A DNA stretch of 5,498 nt. It comes from Bacteroidales bacterium UBA5537. Lineage in GTDB: Bacteria; Bacteroidota; Bacteroidia; Bacteroidales; Lentimicrobiaceae. A program made the position numbers and the translations under genes. Numbering within the stretch: the stretch's first letter is position 1; each line of letters starts with the position of its first letter. Below, piece after piece: positions 1-5,498 of this stretch. The notes beneath the pieces are model-generated. The model made no database searches, had not been told where the DNA came from, and saw only the letters and a program-made list of their open reading frames with translations. The stretch is taken from the NCBI GenBank assembly GCA_002426025.1, contig DINP01000102.1, forward strand, positions 37,176 through 42,673, in the 5' to 3' direction.

Positions 1-1
1 A

Positions 2-1333
2 GCTTTTTCAAACACCATTGAGGTCTGGTTTACAACTGAAACTGAGGCAAAGGGAAGTCCCTATAAAAGCTATTTGCCCGAAAACAGTCTGGTTTTGAAA
101 GTATTGATAAATGGGAGCCGCTCACTTCATGCAATCGCAATTCGTGAGCAAGAAGAGGAATTTACACAAAGCTATCCTTACGATGAAGCATTGGTAATAA
201 GCAAAGCCCGCGCGCGAGAACTACAGATAAATTCCCGATACACCAATATCCCGGTCTTCAGGAAACAACTGGTCAACTTTGGTGATGAAATTACCAATCC
301 CGGATTTGGTCTGGCAGATACGACCTATCGCTTTTCAAATGGAACCGTTATTCTGAGGAAAATCAAATTGCCCGCAATCAATAAAAAGGGGGGGAGTGTA
401 TATGCAACCATCACCAACTGGTCGAATGGCGATGCTTACGACAGAACCTGCAGCCTGTTTTCGATTGTCGGCAATAAAGAGAAATCGGTTCTGGATGCTT
501 TTCAGCAGGGCATCGATGTGATGCCGGTTTTCACCGATAAACAAGGAGATAAATACCAGGGTTTTGTTAGCACTGCAGCTTATGAAGTGCCAGTGGAGCT
601 TATGCGCTTTTTCACCTCATTCGGGGTGTCGCATTTTAATCACATCCGCGAAATCAATAACTACAACTGGCAGGATTCGGTGGTTTACAAACAGGAAATT
701 ACTTCCCTGATTCCTAATACAAAAGAGGATATCTGGTTAGGTATTTTTATCGGGAACTATGATAAAGGCGGTCACAAGGTGAGTCTTGATCTGCAGTTTT
801 ACCCACCCTGGGATGATGAAGCCCCGGCTGAAAAATGGATAATGCCCTTGTTCAGCACGGTAAATATTCTTGAGATGTCAGGACAGAACTACGGGCGTTT
901 TTTCGATACCGATACCCTTCGTATGGAATTTGAACTTCCGCAGAACATTGAAGATGTTCAGCTTTTATTTACCTCAACAGGTCACGGTGGCTGGGGTGGG
1001 GGCGATGAGTTTAATCCAAAACTGAATCAGGTTTTTATTGATGGTATTTTGGTTTTCAGCCATATACCCTGGAGGACCGATTGTGGCACCTATCGCATGT
1101 CGAACCCCGCTTCGGGGAATTTTGAAAATGGATTGTCGTCAAGCGACCTGAGCCGCTCCAACTGGTGCCCGGCAACACTTACACCTCCCTGGTTTATTCC
1201 GCTGAAGGATATAAAGCCTGGGAAACACAAACTCAGCGTGGTGATAGATCAGGGCCAAGATGAAGGCAATAGTTTCAGCCAATGGGGCATTAGTGGTGTG
1301 CTTACCGGTTCTATTTCACCAAAGAATAAATAG
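2..1333 (+). CDS. PNGase F-like peptide-N-glycosidase, 5'-truncated by window edge
   Basis: This is the C-terminal 443 residues of a protein resembling bacterial PNGase F, which cleaves the amide bond between asparagine and the first GlcNAc of N-glycans. The reading frame is open from base 2, so the true start and any signal peptide lie upstream; the TTG at 74 is an internal Leu codon. The first ~110 residues are an extra N-terminal region absent from the short PNGase F (about 314 mature residues) and may correspond to the N-terminal domain of PNGase F-II-type enzymes. The N-glycanase N domain follows, with the motif GDAYDR (Asp at 440-442, Arg at 443-445) matching PNGase F D60-R61. The C domain has GHGGWGGGDEF (Glu at 1007-1009, matching E206) and RSNWCP (1154-1171, matching RAGWCP). 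The Cys in RTDCGTYR and in NWCP could form the C231-C252 disulfide. By my alignment the E118 position is Gly (752-754), and the C51-C56 and C204-C208 pairs are missing. The family call is confident; activity is inferred. Location is probably periplasmic or surface. Confidence 0.83.
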   Translation, partial: AFSNTIEVWFTTETEAKGSPYKSYLPENSLVLKVLINGSRSLHAIAIREQEEEFTQSYPYDEALVISKARARELQINSRYTNIPVFRKQLVNFGDEITNPGFGLADTTYRFSNGTVILRKIKLPAINKKGGSVYATITNWSNGDAYDRTCSLFSIVGNKEKSVLDAFQQGIDVMPVFTDKQGDKYQGFVSTAAYEVPVELMRFFTSFGVSHFNHIREINNYNWQDSVVYKQEITSLIPNTKEDIWLGIFIGNYDKGGHKVSLDLQFYPPWDDEAPAEKWIMPLFSTVNILEMSGQNYGRFFDTDTLRMEFELPQNIEDVQLLFTSTGHGGWGGGDEFNPKLNQVFIDGILVFSHIPWRTDCGTYRMSNPASGNFENGLSSSDLSRSNWCPATLTPPWFIPLKDIKPGKHKLSVVIDQGQDEGNSFSQWGISGVLTGSISPKNK

Positions 1334-1335
1334 CT

Positions 1336-1971
1336 ATGAAACAGTTTATTATTTTAATCGGACTCTTTTGTTGCTTCAATGGAAACATCTTTTGCCAGGA
1401 TAAATCATATTTCTTTGATGAATATGCCTTTTCGGTAAACCGGACAATATTGGAAAAAAAGGATTTCAAAGGTAGGATCGGGTTTGGAGCGGGTGTCAAA
1501 AATACACTCAGGAGAGACAAAGCGCTGAACATTACCTTGGGTCTGGAATATAACCGGACAAGCCAGCTTGTGAAATATATTTATAATGGACATTTTTCAA
1601 GGTCTGAAGATGTAACATATACGCTGAATTATTTTTCAATACCGTTAGGATTGCGGTTTAATTTAGGATCGAATCCGAAATTTTTTATCGAATCTGGTGG
1701 CTATCTGGATTTAGTGATAGCATCAAGAGAAAAAGGGACAAACTATTCTTATTCTTCTTATGGAAATCCTGATAATGTGACTAAATTTAACCGTAAAGCA
1801 GATGTGTCAGATTCCTATGGCTTGTATCTGGCATTTGGTTTAAGAACGCCTGTCTTTGGTCATGAATTACTTATTTGTCCTGAATATAAATTCGGGTTTA
1901 ATGATGTGTATCGTTATTATGATCCAATGTATAGCCGATACCTCAAGTTGAATATTGGGGTAAAATTTTAA
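1336..1971 (+). CDS. Small outer-membrane beta-barrel protein (OMP_b-brl family-like)
   Basis: This 211-residue exported protein probably forms a small outer-membrane beta-barrel. Residues 1-20 are a Sec signal peptide: MKQ, then a hydrophobic run FIILIGLFCCF, with cleavage likely just before Q21. The Cys at residue 20 lacks a proper lipobox, so I do not call a lipoprotein. The mature part alternates polar and hydrophobic/aromatic residues in short strands separated by Gly and Asn turns, for example GRIGFGAGV, LNITLGLEYNRTS, YFSIPLGLRFNLGS and FFIESGGYLDLVI. It ends in LNIGVKF, a C-terminal Phe strand as in barrels folded by BAM. Only 2 bp separate its ATG from the stop of the PNGase-like gene, and there is no purine-rich ribosome site, so translation is probably coupled. 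No ligand or transport specificity can be read from the sequence. The gene looks richer in A+T than its neighbours. The beta-barrel class is fairly sure; function is unknown. Confidence 0.75.
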   Translation: MKQFIILIGLFCCFNGNIFCQDKSYFFDEYAFSVNRTILEKKDFKGRIGFGAGVKNTLRRDKALNITLGLEYNRTSQLVKYIYNGHFSRSEDVTYTLNYFSIPLGLRFNLGSNPKFFIESGGYLDLVIASREKGTNYSYSSYGNPDNVTKFNRKADVSDSYGLYLAFGLRTPVFGHELLICPEYKFGFNDVYRYYDPMYSRYLKLNIGVKF

Positions 1972-2046
1972 TAACTAATGTTAGTCGATTTCCTGAATTG
2001 TGTAGATTGTATAGCTATGCACTGAAATCCTCAATCCGCAAAACCT

Positions 2047-2054
2047 TATCTTTG
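2047..2054 (+). promoter_or_regulatory. Bacteroidota -7 promoter element (TATCTTTG) for pbpC
   Basis: TATCTTTG fits the Bacteroidota sigma-ABfr -7 consensus TAnnTTTG. No clear TTG -33 element sits at the usual ~20-bp spacing; the nearest candidate is CTG at 2022-2024. Transcription would start near 2058-2061, leaving only about 12-15 nt before the ATG at 2073, with no Shine-Dalgarno sequence. The element lies in the 100-bp gap after the beta-barrel gene and suggests pbpC is transcribed separately from it. Confidence 0.6.
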
Positions 2055-2072
2055 CGGTGAAGCCCAATAGTG

Positions 2073-4418
2073 ATGCAACTTTTAAAATTCCTTTTCTTTA
2101 GAAAACTGTCCACTCCTCGATGGAAAAAGTATGTTGTGATTGCTTTTGCATCTATTACCTTACTTTTTTTATTGTTTCTTATGTTTGATGCAATTTATCC
2201 ATTCAGGGCTCAAAAAGTCAACTATTCCAGGGTGATTTATGCATCCGACAGCACCCTGCTGCATGGTTTTCTGAGCGAGGACGACAAATGGCGGATCTAC
2301 GCTGAATTGACCGAGATAACACCTGAGTTACGCAAGGCATTTATCTTTAAGGAAGACCGGTTCTTTTACTATCATCCGGGTATAAATCTGCTGGCAGTGG
2401 TTCGCGCAGCCTGGAACAATATGAGCAAAGGGCGGCGTACGTCGGGGGCATCAACCATTACCATGCAGGTGGCCCGCCTGCTCGATCCTGCTCCCCGCAA
2501 TGTACGCAGCAAGTTGCGCGAGATGTTTCGTGCGCTTCAGCTTGAATGGCATTTTTCGAAAGAGGAGATTCTGCAGCTTTATCTTAACCTGCTTCCCTAC
2601 GGCGGAAATATTGAAGGTGTGAAATCGGCTTCCCTCATCTATTTTGGTCAATCGCCCCGGGCGCTAAGTCCTGCTCAGGTGGTAATGCTTACGGTTATCC
2701 CTAATGATCCCAACTCGCTGAGGCCTGGCAGCAATTATGATGCTTTGCGGAAACGCAGAAATCTCTGGTTAAGCCGAATGAAAGGGCAGGGTGTTTTTGC
2801 CGATGAAGCAATAGATGATGCGTTGGCCGAACCATTTGAACGCCGTCGGTATCCGGTTCCCAATGCTGCACCCCACCTTTCTTACAGACTGCGTGGAATG
2901 CCGATGGGTAAATACGGGCTTGTTACCACGCTTAAGCCGATGGTTCAGGATAAAGTTGAAAATCTGGTAAAAAACCATGTGCGCCTTTTGCGAAGTATGC
3001 AGATTACCAACGCGGCTGTTTTGGTTGTAAACAATCACACCCGTGAAGTTGAAGCTTATGTTGGTTCGGCAGGTTTTGATGAGGATTTGTTTCAGGGGCA
3101 GGTTGATGGCGTAAAGGCGCTCCGTTCGCCCGGGTCAACCCTGAAGCCCTTGCTCTACGCGCTTGCTTTTGATCAGGGACTAATTACACCAAAAATGGTA
3201 ATAACCGATGTGCCTGGCAACTTTAACGGCTACCGTCCTGAGAATTACGATGAAGCATACCGAGGCAAAGTAACGGTTGAGCAGGCGCTGGCGCTTTCGC
3301 TGAACGTTCCTGCGGTGAACCTGCTCGATAGGCTTGGCACCGATTTATTCCTCAATACCCTATCGAATGGGGGCTTTCGCTGGATTGGCAAAAACCGGCA
3401 AAATCTTGGGCTGTCGGTTATCCTTGGCGGATGTGGCACCACGCTTGAAGAACTGACTTCCCTGTTTGTTGCATTTGCAAATCAGGGTATTTATCGTCCG
3501 TTAAAACTGACAAAAACAAATGAGAAATCAATAAATGATACGCTTTGCTCAGCCGGAGCCGCTTACATGTTGACAGAGATATTAACCGGTTTAAAAAGGC
3601 CCGATCTGCCAAACCAATACCAGGCTTCAGCCGATCTGCCACCAGTTGCCTGGAAAACCGGAACCTCTTATGGTCGTCGCGATGGTTGGGCCATTGGTTA
3701 TAACAACGATTATACTGTTGGGGTCTGGACCGGTAATTTTCCCGGAAACGGAATGCCTGAGCTGAATGGATCGGATTGTGCTGTGCCGCTATTGTTTAAT
3801 ATTTTCAGGGCTTTAAACCACAAAAACCGATCCGATTGGTTTGCGCCTCCTGCCGATCTCGACTTCAGGCTGGTATGCTCCGAATCAGGCATGCCACCCG
3901 ACACGTTCTGTCATCATACAGTAATGGACTATTTCCTTCCGGGAATATCTCCATCAATGCGTTGCAATCACCTTCAAAAGCAGTATGTTGATCCGGTAGC
4001 GACTATGAGCTATTGCCGCAACTGCCTTCCCGAAAAGGCTTACAAAGAGGTTTTGTATCCATACTATCCGGCCGATCTTATTTCGTGGTACAATGAAATG
4101 CAGATTCCTTACAAGGCTGTTCCTCCGCACAATCCCGATTGTCCGGCAATAAAAAGCATTGGCTCACCAACCATCACTTCGCTTACCGATGGAGCTGAAT
4201 ACCTCTTGCTTTATGGTAGGAAACAGCAGTTGATGCTGACCTGCAATACCGAGAATGGGGTAGGGAAGGTGTATTGGTATCTGAACGATCGCTTCTACAA
4301 ATCGGTAGCACCATCCGAAAAGATTTTTTTTACACCCGAGGCCGGTAGTTATAAAATCAGTTGTTCAGATGATAGAGGGCGGAATAGTGATATAGTGGTC
4401 AGGGTTAGTTTTTACTAG
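2073..4418 (+). CDS. pbpC: Penicillin-binding protein 1C (bifunctional GT51 transglycosylase / transpeptidase)
   Basis: Inner-membrane peptidoglycan synthase that would polymerise lipid II and cross-link stem peptides in the periplasm. Its 781 residues are close to E. coli PbpC (about 770). Residues 19-39 form one N-terminal membrane anchor. The GT51 domain (about 50-230) has EDRFFYYHPG (catalytic Glu94, Asp95), GASTITMQ (125-132), a KLRE motif (147-150) and EEILQLYLN (164-172). The transpeptidase domain (about 300-560) has all three motifs: STLK (Ser355, Lys358), SLN (409-411) and KTGT (528-531). A Cys-rich linker (602-651) leads to a C-terminal BiPBP_C-type domain (about 690-781). Domain order and this C-terminal domain identify PBP1C rather than PBP1A. 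GTG at 2070 directly precedes the ATG; I chose the ATG because neither has a ribosome site, and GTG would add one Met. pbpC often follows an alpha-2-macroglobulin gene in other bacteria, but here the upstream gene is a beta-barrel. The reading frame is intact. Confidence 0.93.
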   Translation: MQLLKFLFFRKLSTPRWKKYVVIAFASITLLFLLFLMFDAIYPFRAQKVNYSRVIYASDSTLLHGFLSEDDKWRIYAELTEITPELRKAFIFKEDRFFYYHPGINLLAVVRAAWNNMSKGRRTSGASTITMQVARLLDPAPRNVRSKLREMFRALQLEWHFSKEEILQLYLNLLPYGGNIEGVKSASLIYFGQSPRALSPAQVVMLTVIPNDPNSLRPGSNYDALRKRRNLWLSRMKGQGVFADEAIDDALAEPFERRRYPVPNAAPHLSYRLRGMPMGKYGLVTTLKPMVQDKVENLVKNHVRLLRSMQITNAAVLVVNNHTREVEAYVGSAGFDEDLFQGQVDGVKALRSPGSTLKPLLYALAFDQGLITPKMVITDVPGNFNGYRPENYDEAYRGKVTVEQALALSLNVPAVNLLDRLGTDLFLNTLSNGGFRWIGKNRQNLGLSVILGGCGTTLEELTSLFVAFANQGIYRPLKLTKTNEKSINDTLCSAGAAYMLTEILTGLKRPDLPNQYQASADLPPVAWKTGTSYGRRDGWAIGYNNDYTVGVWTGNFPGNGMPELNGSDCAVPLLFNIFRALNHKNRSDWFAPPADLDFRLVCSESGMPPDTFCHHTVMDYFLPGISPSMRCNHLQKQYVDPVATMSYCRNCLPEKAYKEVLYPYYPADLISWYNEMQIPYKAVPPHNPDCPAIKSIGSPTITSLTDGAEYLLLYGRKQQLMLTCNTENGVGKVYWYLNDRFYKSVAPSEKIFFTPEAGSYKISCSDDRGRNSDIVVRVSFY

Positions 4419-4419
4419 G

Positions 4420-4475
4420 CCAGAGGCCAGAAGTGAGAAGTCAGATGTCAGAAATCAGAAATCCGAAATCTGAAA
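4420..4475 (+). repeat. 7-bp tandem repeat array, 8 units, consensus TCAGAAA
   Basis: Eight back-to-back heptamers start two bases after the pbpC stop: CCAGAGG, CCAGAAG, TGAGAAG, TCAGATG, TCAGAAA, TCAGAAA, TCCGAAA, TCTGAAA. Positions 4 and 5 (GA) never vary. Units drift from CCAGARG on the left to TCNGAAA on the right. A decayed ninth unit, TTGAAAA, may follow at 4476-4482. The block is purine-rich on the + strand. In one frame it gives a quasi-repetitive S/R/N/E peptide that I regard as spurious. It resembles short tandemly repeated sequences seen between genes in several bacterial phyla. No function is known to me. Confidence 0.85.
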
Positions 4476-4536
4476 TTGAAAATTCTTCATCCCTAGTCCC
4501 CGTGTCAGGAAGTAGAAAGATAGCCTGGTCTTCTCA

Positions 4537-4594
4537 TGAGTCTCTCCTTGTCTCCCATTCTCCTTGTCTCCTTGTCTGCTGGAGGAAAGACTCA
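4537..4594. repeat. Imperfect inverted repeat (12-bp arms, 34-nt loop) enclosing the octamer array
   Basis: The left arm TGAGTCTCTCCT (4537-4548) and right arm AGGAAAGACTCA (4583-4594) are complementary at 11 of 12 positions, with one C/A mismatch. As RNA or single-stranded DNA this could form a hairpin with a 34-nt pyrimidine-rich loop made largely of the octamer units. There is no T-tract after either arm, so it does not look like an intrinsic terminator. It could be a small non-autonomous repeat element, or a chance product of two low-complexity strands. Confidence 0.6.
4543..4582 (+). repeat. 8-bp tandem repeat array, 5 units, consensus TCTCCTTG
   Basis: Five contiguous octamers: TCTCCTTG, TCTCCCAT, TCTCCTTG, TCTCCTTG, TCTGCTGG. 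Three are identical and the last is degenerate. The block is pyrimidine-rich on the + strand, opposite in bias to the heptamer array about 70 bp upstream. It lies in the pbpC-ychF gap and is largely the loop of the 4537-4594 inverted repeat. Units are directly adjacent with no spacers, so it is not CRISPR. The 4476-4536 stretch between the two arrays shows nothing I recognise. Confidence 0.85.
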
Positions 4595-4642
4595 GTCATA
4601 TCCAAAGACAAATCCTCATTTCAACCATGAGACTAAATCCCT

Positions 4643-4650
4643 TATCTTTG
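4643..4650 (+). promoter_or_regulatory. Bacteroidota -7 promoter element (TATCTTTG) for ychF
   Basis: A perfect TAnnTTTG match lies 30 bp before the ychF ATG, predicting transcription from about 4654-4657 and a leader of roughly 25 nt. The surrounding 12-mer CCTTATCTTTGC (4640-4651) is identical to that upstream of pbpC (2044-2055). The -33 region is weak (TTT at 4619-4621). The leader is AT-rich with no Shine-Dalgarno sequence, as is usual in this phylum. The promoter lies outside both repeat arrays. Confidence 0.65.
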
Positions 4651-4680
4651 CAGGCTTAAATCTTAAAGTATTTACAGCTT

Positions 4681-5498
4681 ATGTCATTAAAATGCGGCAT
4701 TATCGGGTTGACCAATATCGGGAAAACCACACTTTTCAATTGTATTTCCAACACCAAAGGACAGACTTCAAACTTTGCATACAGCACCAACAAATCGAAC
4801 CTGGGTCAGATTAATGTCCCGGATGAACGTTTGTATGAGATCGATAAACTAATCCACTCAGCCAGGATTGTACCTGTAACCGTTGAGATTGTTGATATTC
4901 CGGGACTGGCCAAAGGTGCGAGTCAGGGCGAAGGGGTTGGAAACAAGTTTCTGGCCGATATTCAGCAAACCGATGCCATTATACATGTCTTGCGCTGTTT
5001 TGATGATGAAAACCTTTCTCATGTTGAAGGTTCGGTGAATCCGGTACGTGATCGCGAGATTGTTGACCTTGAGCTACAGATTCGCGACCTCGACCTGGTT
5101 GAGCGTAAGATCCAACGTCTTGAAAAAGCTGCAAAAACAGGCGATAAAGATGCAAAATATGGTGTTGAAGTTCTAAACAGGGTGAAAGATCATCTGGAAA
5201 ATTTCCAATCAGTACGCACACTTGAGATTGATGTTAAAGATCGCCGTTTTATTGATGATATGTATCTGTTGACCGATAAGCCGGTTATTTATGTTTGTAA
5301 TGTTGACGATGCTTCTGCCGTTAGTGGAAATAAATATGTGGAGCAGTTCAGAGAAGCTGTAAAACACGAAAACAGTGAAGTGCTGGTAATTGCCGGTTCT
5401 CTCGAAGCCGAAATTGCCGAACTTGAAAGTGCCGATGATCGTAAGGTCTTTCTCGAAGATGCCGGATTGAGCGAGCCAGGGGTTAACAAACTGATCCG
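4681..5498 (+). CDS. ychF: YchF/OLA1-family Obg-like ATPase, divergent, 3'-truncated by window edge
   Basis: This is the first 272 codons of a cytosolic translation-factor-class P-loop ATPase of the YchF/OLA1 family, which binds ribosomes and hydrolyses ATP rather than GTP. E. coli YchF has 363 residues, so the C-terminal TGS domain lies past the right edge. The start MSLKCGIIGL aligns residue for residue with E. coli MGFKCGIVGL. Visible motifs are G1 GLTNIGKTT (9-17; usual form GLPNVGKST), switch I region NFAYSTNKSN (31-40; usual form NFPFCTIEPN), G3 DIPGL (72-76), keeping the Leu that replaces catalytic Gln in HAS-type P-loop proteins, and G4 NVDD (207-210; usual form NxxE). Conserved stretches include KGASQGEGVGNKFL (78-91) and HVLRCFDDEN (102-111). 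A charged helical coiled-coil insertion spans about 125-200. Position 35 is Ser where E. coli has redox-active Cys35. Family assignment is firm; whether this is the sole YchF or a specialised paralogue is open. Confidence 0.93.
   Translation, partial: MSLKCGIIGLTNIGKTTLFNCISNTKGQTSNFAYSTNKSNLGQINVPDERLYEIDKLIHSARIVPVTVEIVDIPGLAKGASQGEGVGNKFLADIQQTDAIIHVLRCFDDENLSHVEGSVNPVRDREIVDLELQIRDLDLVERKIQRLEKAAKTGDKDAKYGVEVLNRVKDHLENFQSVRTLEIDVKDRRFIDDMYLLTDKPVIYVCNVDDASAVSGNKYVEQFREAVKHENSEVLVIAGSLEAEIAELESADDRKVFLEDAGLSEPGVNKLI

Noticed and set aside
74..76. TTG as the start codon of the PNGase-like gene
   Set aside because: The frame stays open back to base 2 and reads as ordinary protein sequence, so TTG is an internal Leu codon of a gene cut by the window edge.
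1336..1398. Lipoprotein signal in the beta-barrel protein (Cys at residue 20)
   Set aside because: The residues before the Cys (NIF) do not form a lipobox, and the mature part is a beta-barrel ending in a C-terminal Phe.
1974..1985. Terminator hairpin after the beta-barrel gene (ACTAA-TG-TTAGT)
   Set aside because: The stem is only 5 bp with a 2-base loop, AT-rich, and has no T-tract.
4324..4331. T8 run near the 3' end of pbpC as a slippage or termination site
   Set aside because: It lies within an intact reading frame, has no stem before it, and encodes ordinary Phe codons in the C-terminal domain.
4418..4428. Terminator hairpin at the pbpC stop (GGCC-AGA-GGCC)
   Set aside because: The stem is only 4 bp, no T-run follows, and the sequence is better explained as the first heptamer units.
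4420..4582. CRISPR array
   Set aside because: Repeat units are 7 and 8 bp and directly adjacent, with no unique spacers and no cas genes.
4433..4630. 65-residue + strand reading frame in the pbpC-ychF gap
   Set aside because: Its first part is a direct translation of the heptamer array, giving a repetitive S/R/N/E peptide, and its later part runs through the octamer array. No domain or ribosome site is visible.
4536..4814. 92-residue + strand reading frame overlapping the start of ychF
   Set aside because: It begins in the octamer array and overlaps the clearly conserved N-terminus of YchF in another frame by more than 130 bases.
335..5489. Minus-strand reading frames of 62-89 residues throughout the window
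   Set aside because: All but the short overhang at gene ends lie opposite the well-supported + strand genes and show no domain, signal peptide or start context of their own.

Overview
The window looks like chromosomal DNA from a member of the Bacteroidota, probably an environmental or uncultured Bacteroidales-type organism. Three things point there: two TAnnTTTG -7 promoter elements, start codons without a Shine-Dalgarno sequence, and a protein set typical of the phylum (a PNGase F-like secreted enzyme, a small outer-membrane beta-barrel, PBP1C and YchF). All four genes lie on the + strand. The lineage assignment is inference from signals and protein style; no search was run.

Layout. Positions 2-1333 hold the 3' part of a PNGase F-like glycosyl-asparaginase gene, whose 5' end lies outside the window. 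Two bases after its stop codon, a 211-residue exported outer-membrane beta-barrel gene begins (1336-1971), and the two probably share a transcript. A 100-bp gap follows, carrying a TATCTTTG promoter. Then comes a full-length bifunctional penicillin-binding protein 1C gene, pbpC (2073-4418). The 262-bp gap after it (4419-4680) holds a 7-bp tandem array, an 8-bp tandem array inside a 12-bp inverted repeat, and a second TATCTTTG promoter. That promoter serves a YchF/Obg-like ATPase gene running off the right edge (4681-5498, first 272 codons).

Functionally, the first three products act in the cell envelope: a predicted secreted or surface de-N-glycosylating enzyme with a coupled outer-membrane protein, and a peptidoglycan synthase. 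YchF is a cytosolic ribosome-associated ATPase with its own promoter and is probably unrelated to them.

I see no phage, IS element, CRISPR array, tRNA or rRNA, and no convincing new multi-gene system. The observations most worth following are: a YchF with changed P-loop, switch I and G4 motifs, including Ser where E. coli has the redox-sensing Cys35; a PNGase F-like protein that keeps the D60 and E206 equivalents but seems to lack E118 and two of the three disulfides; and the compact repeat region between pbpC and ychF.
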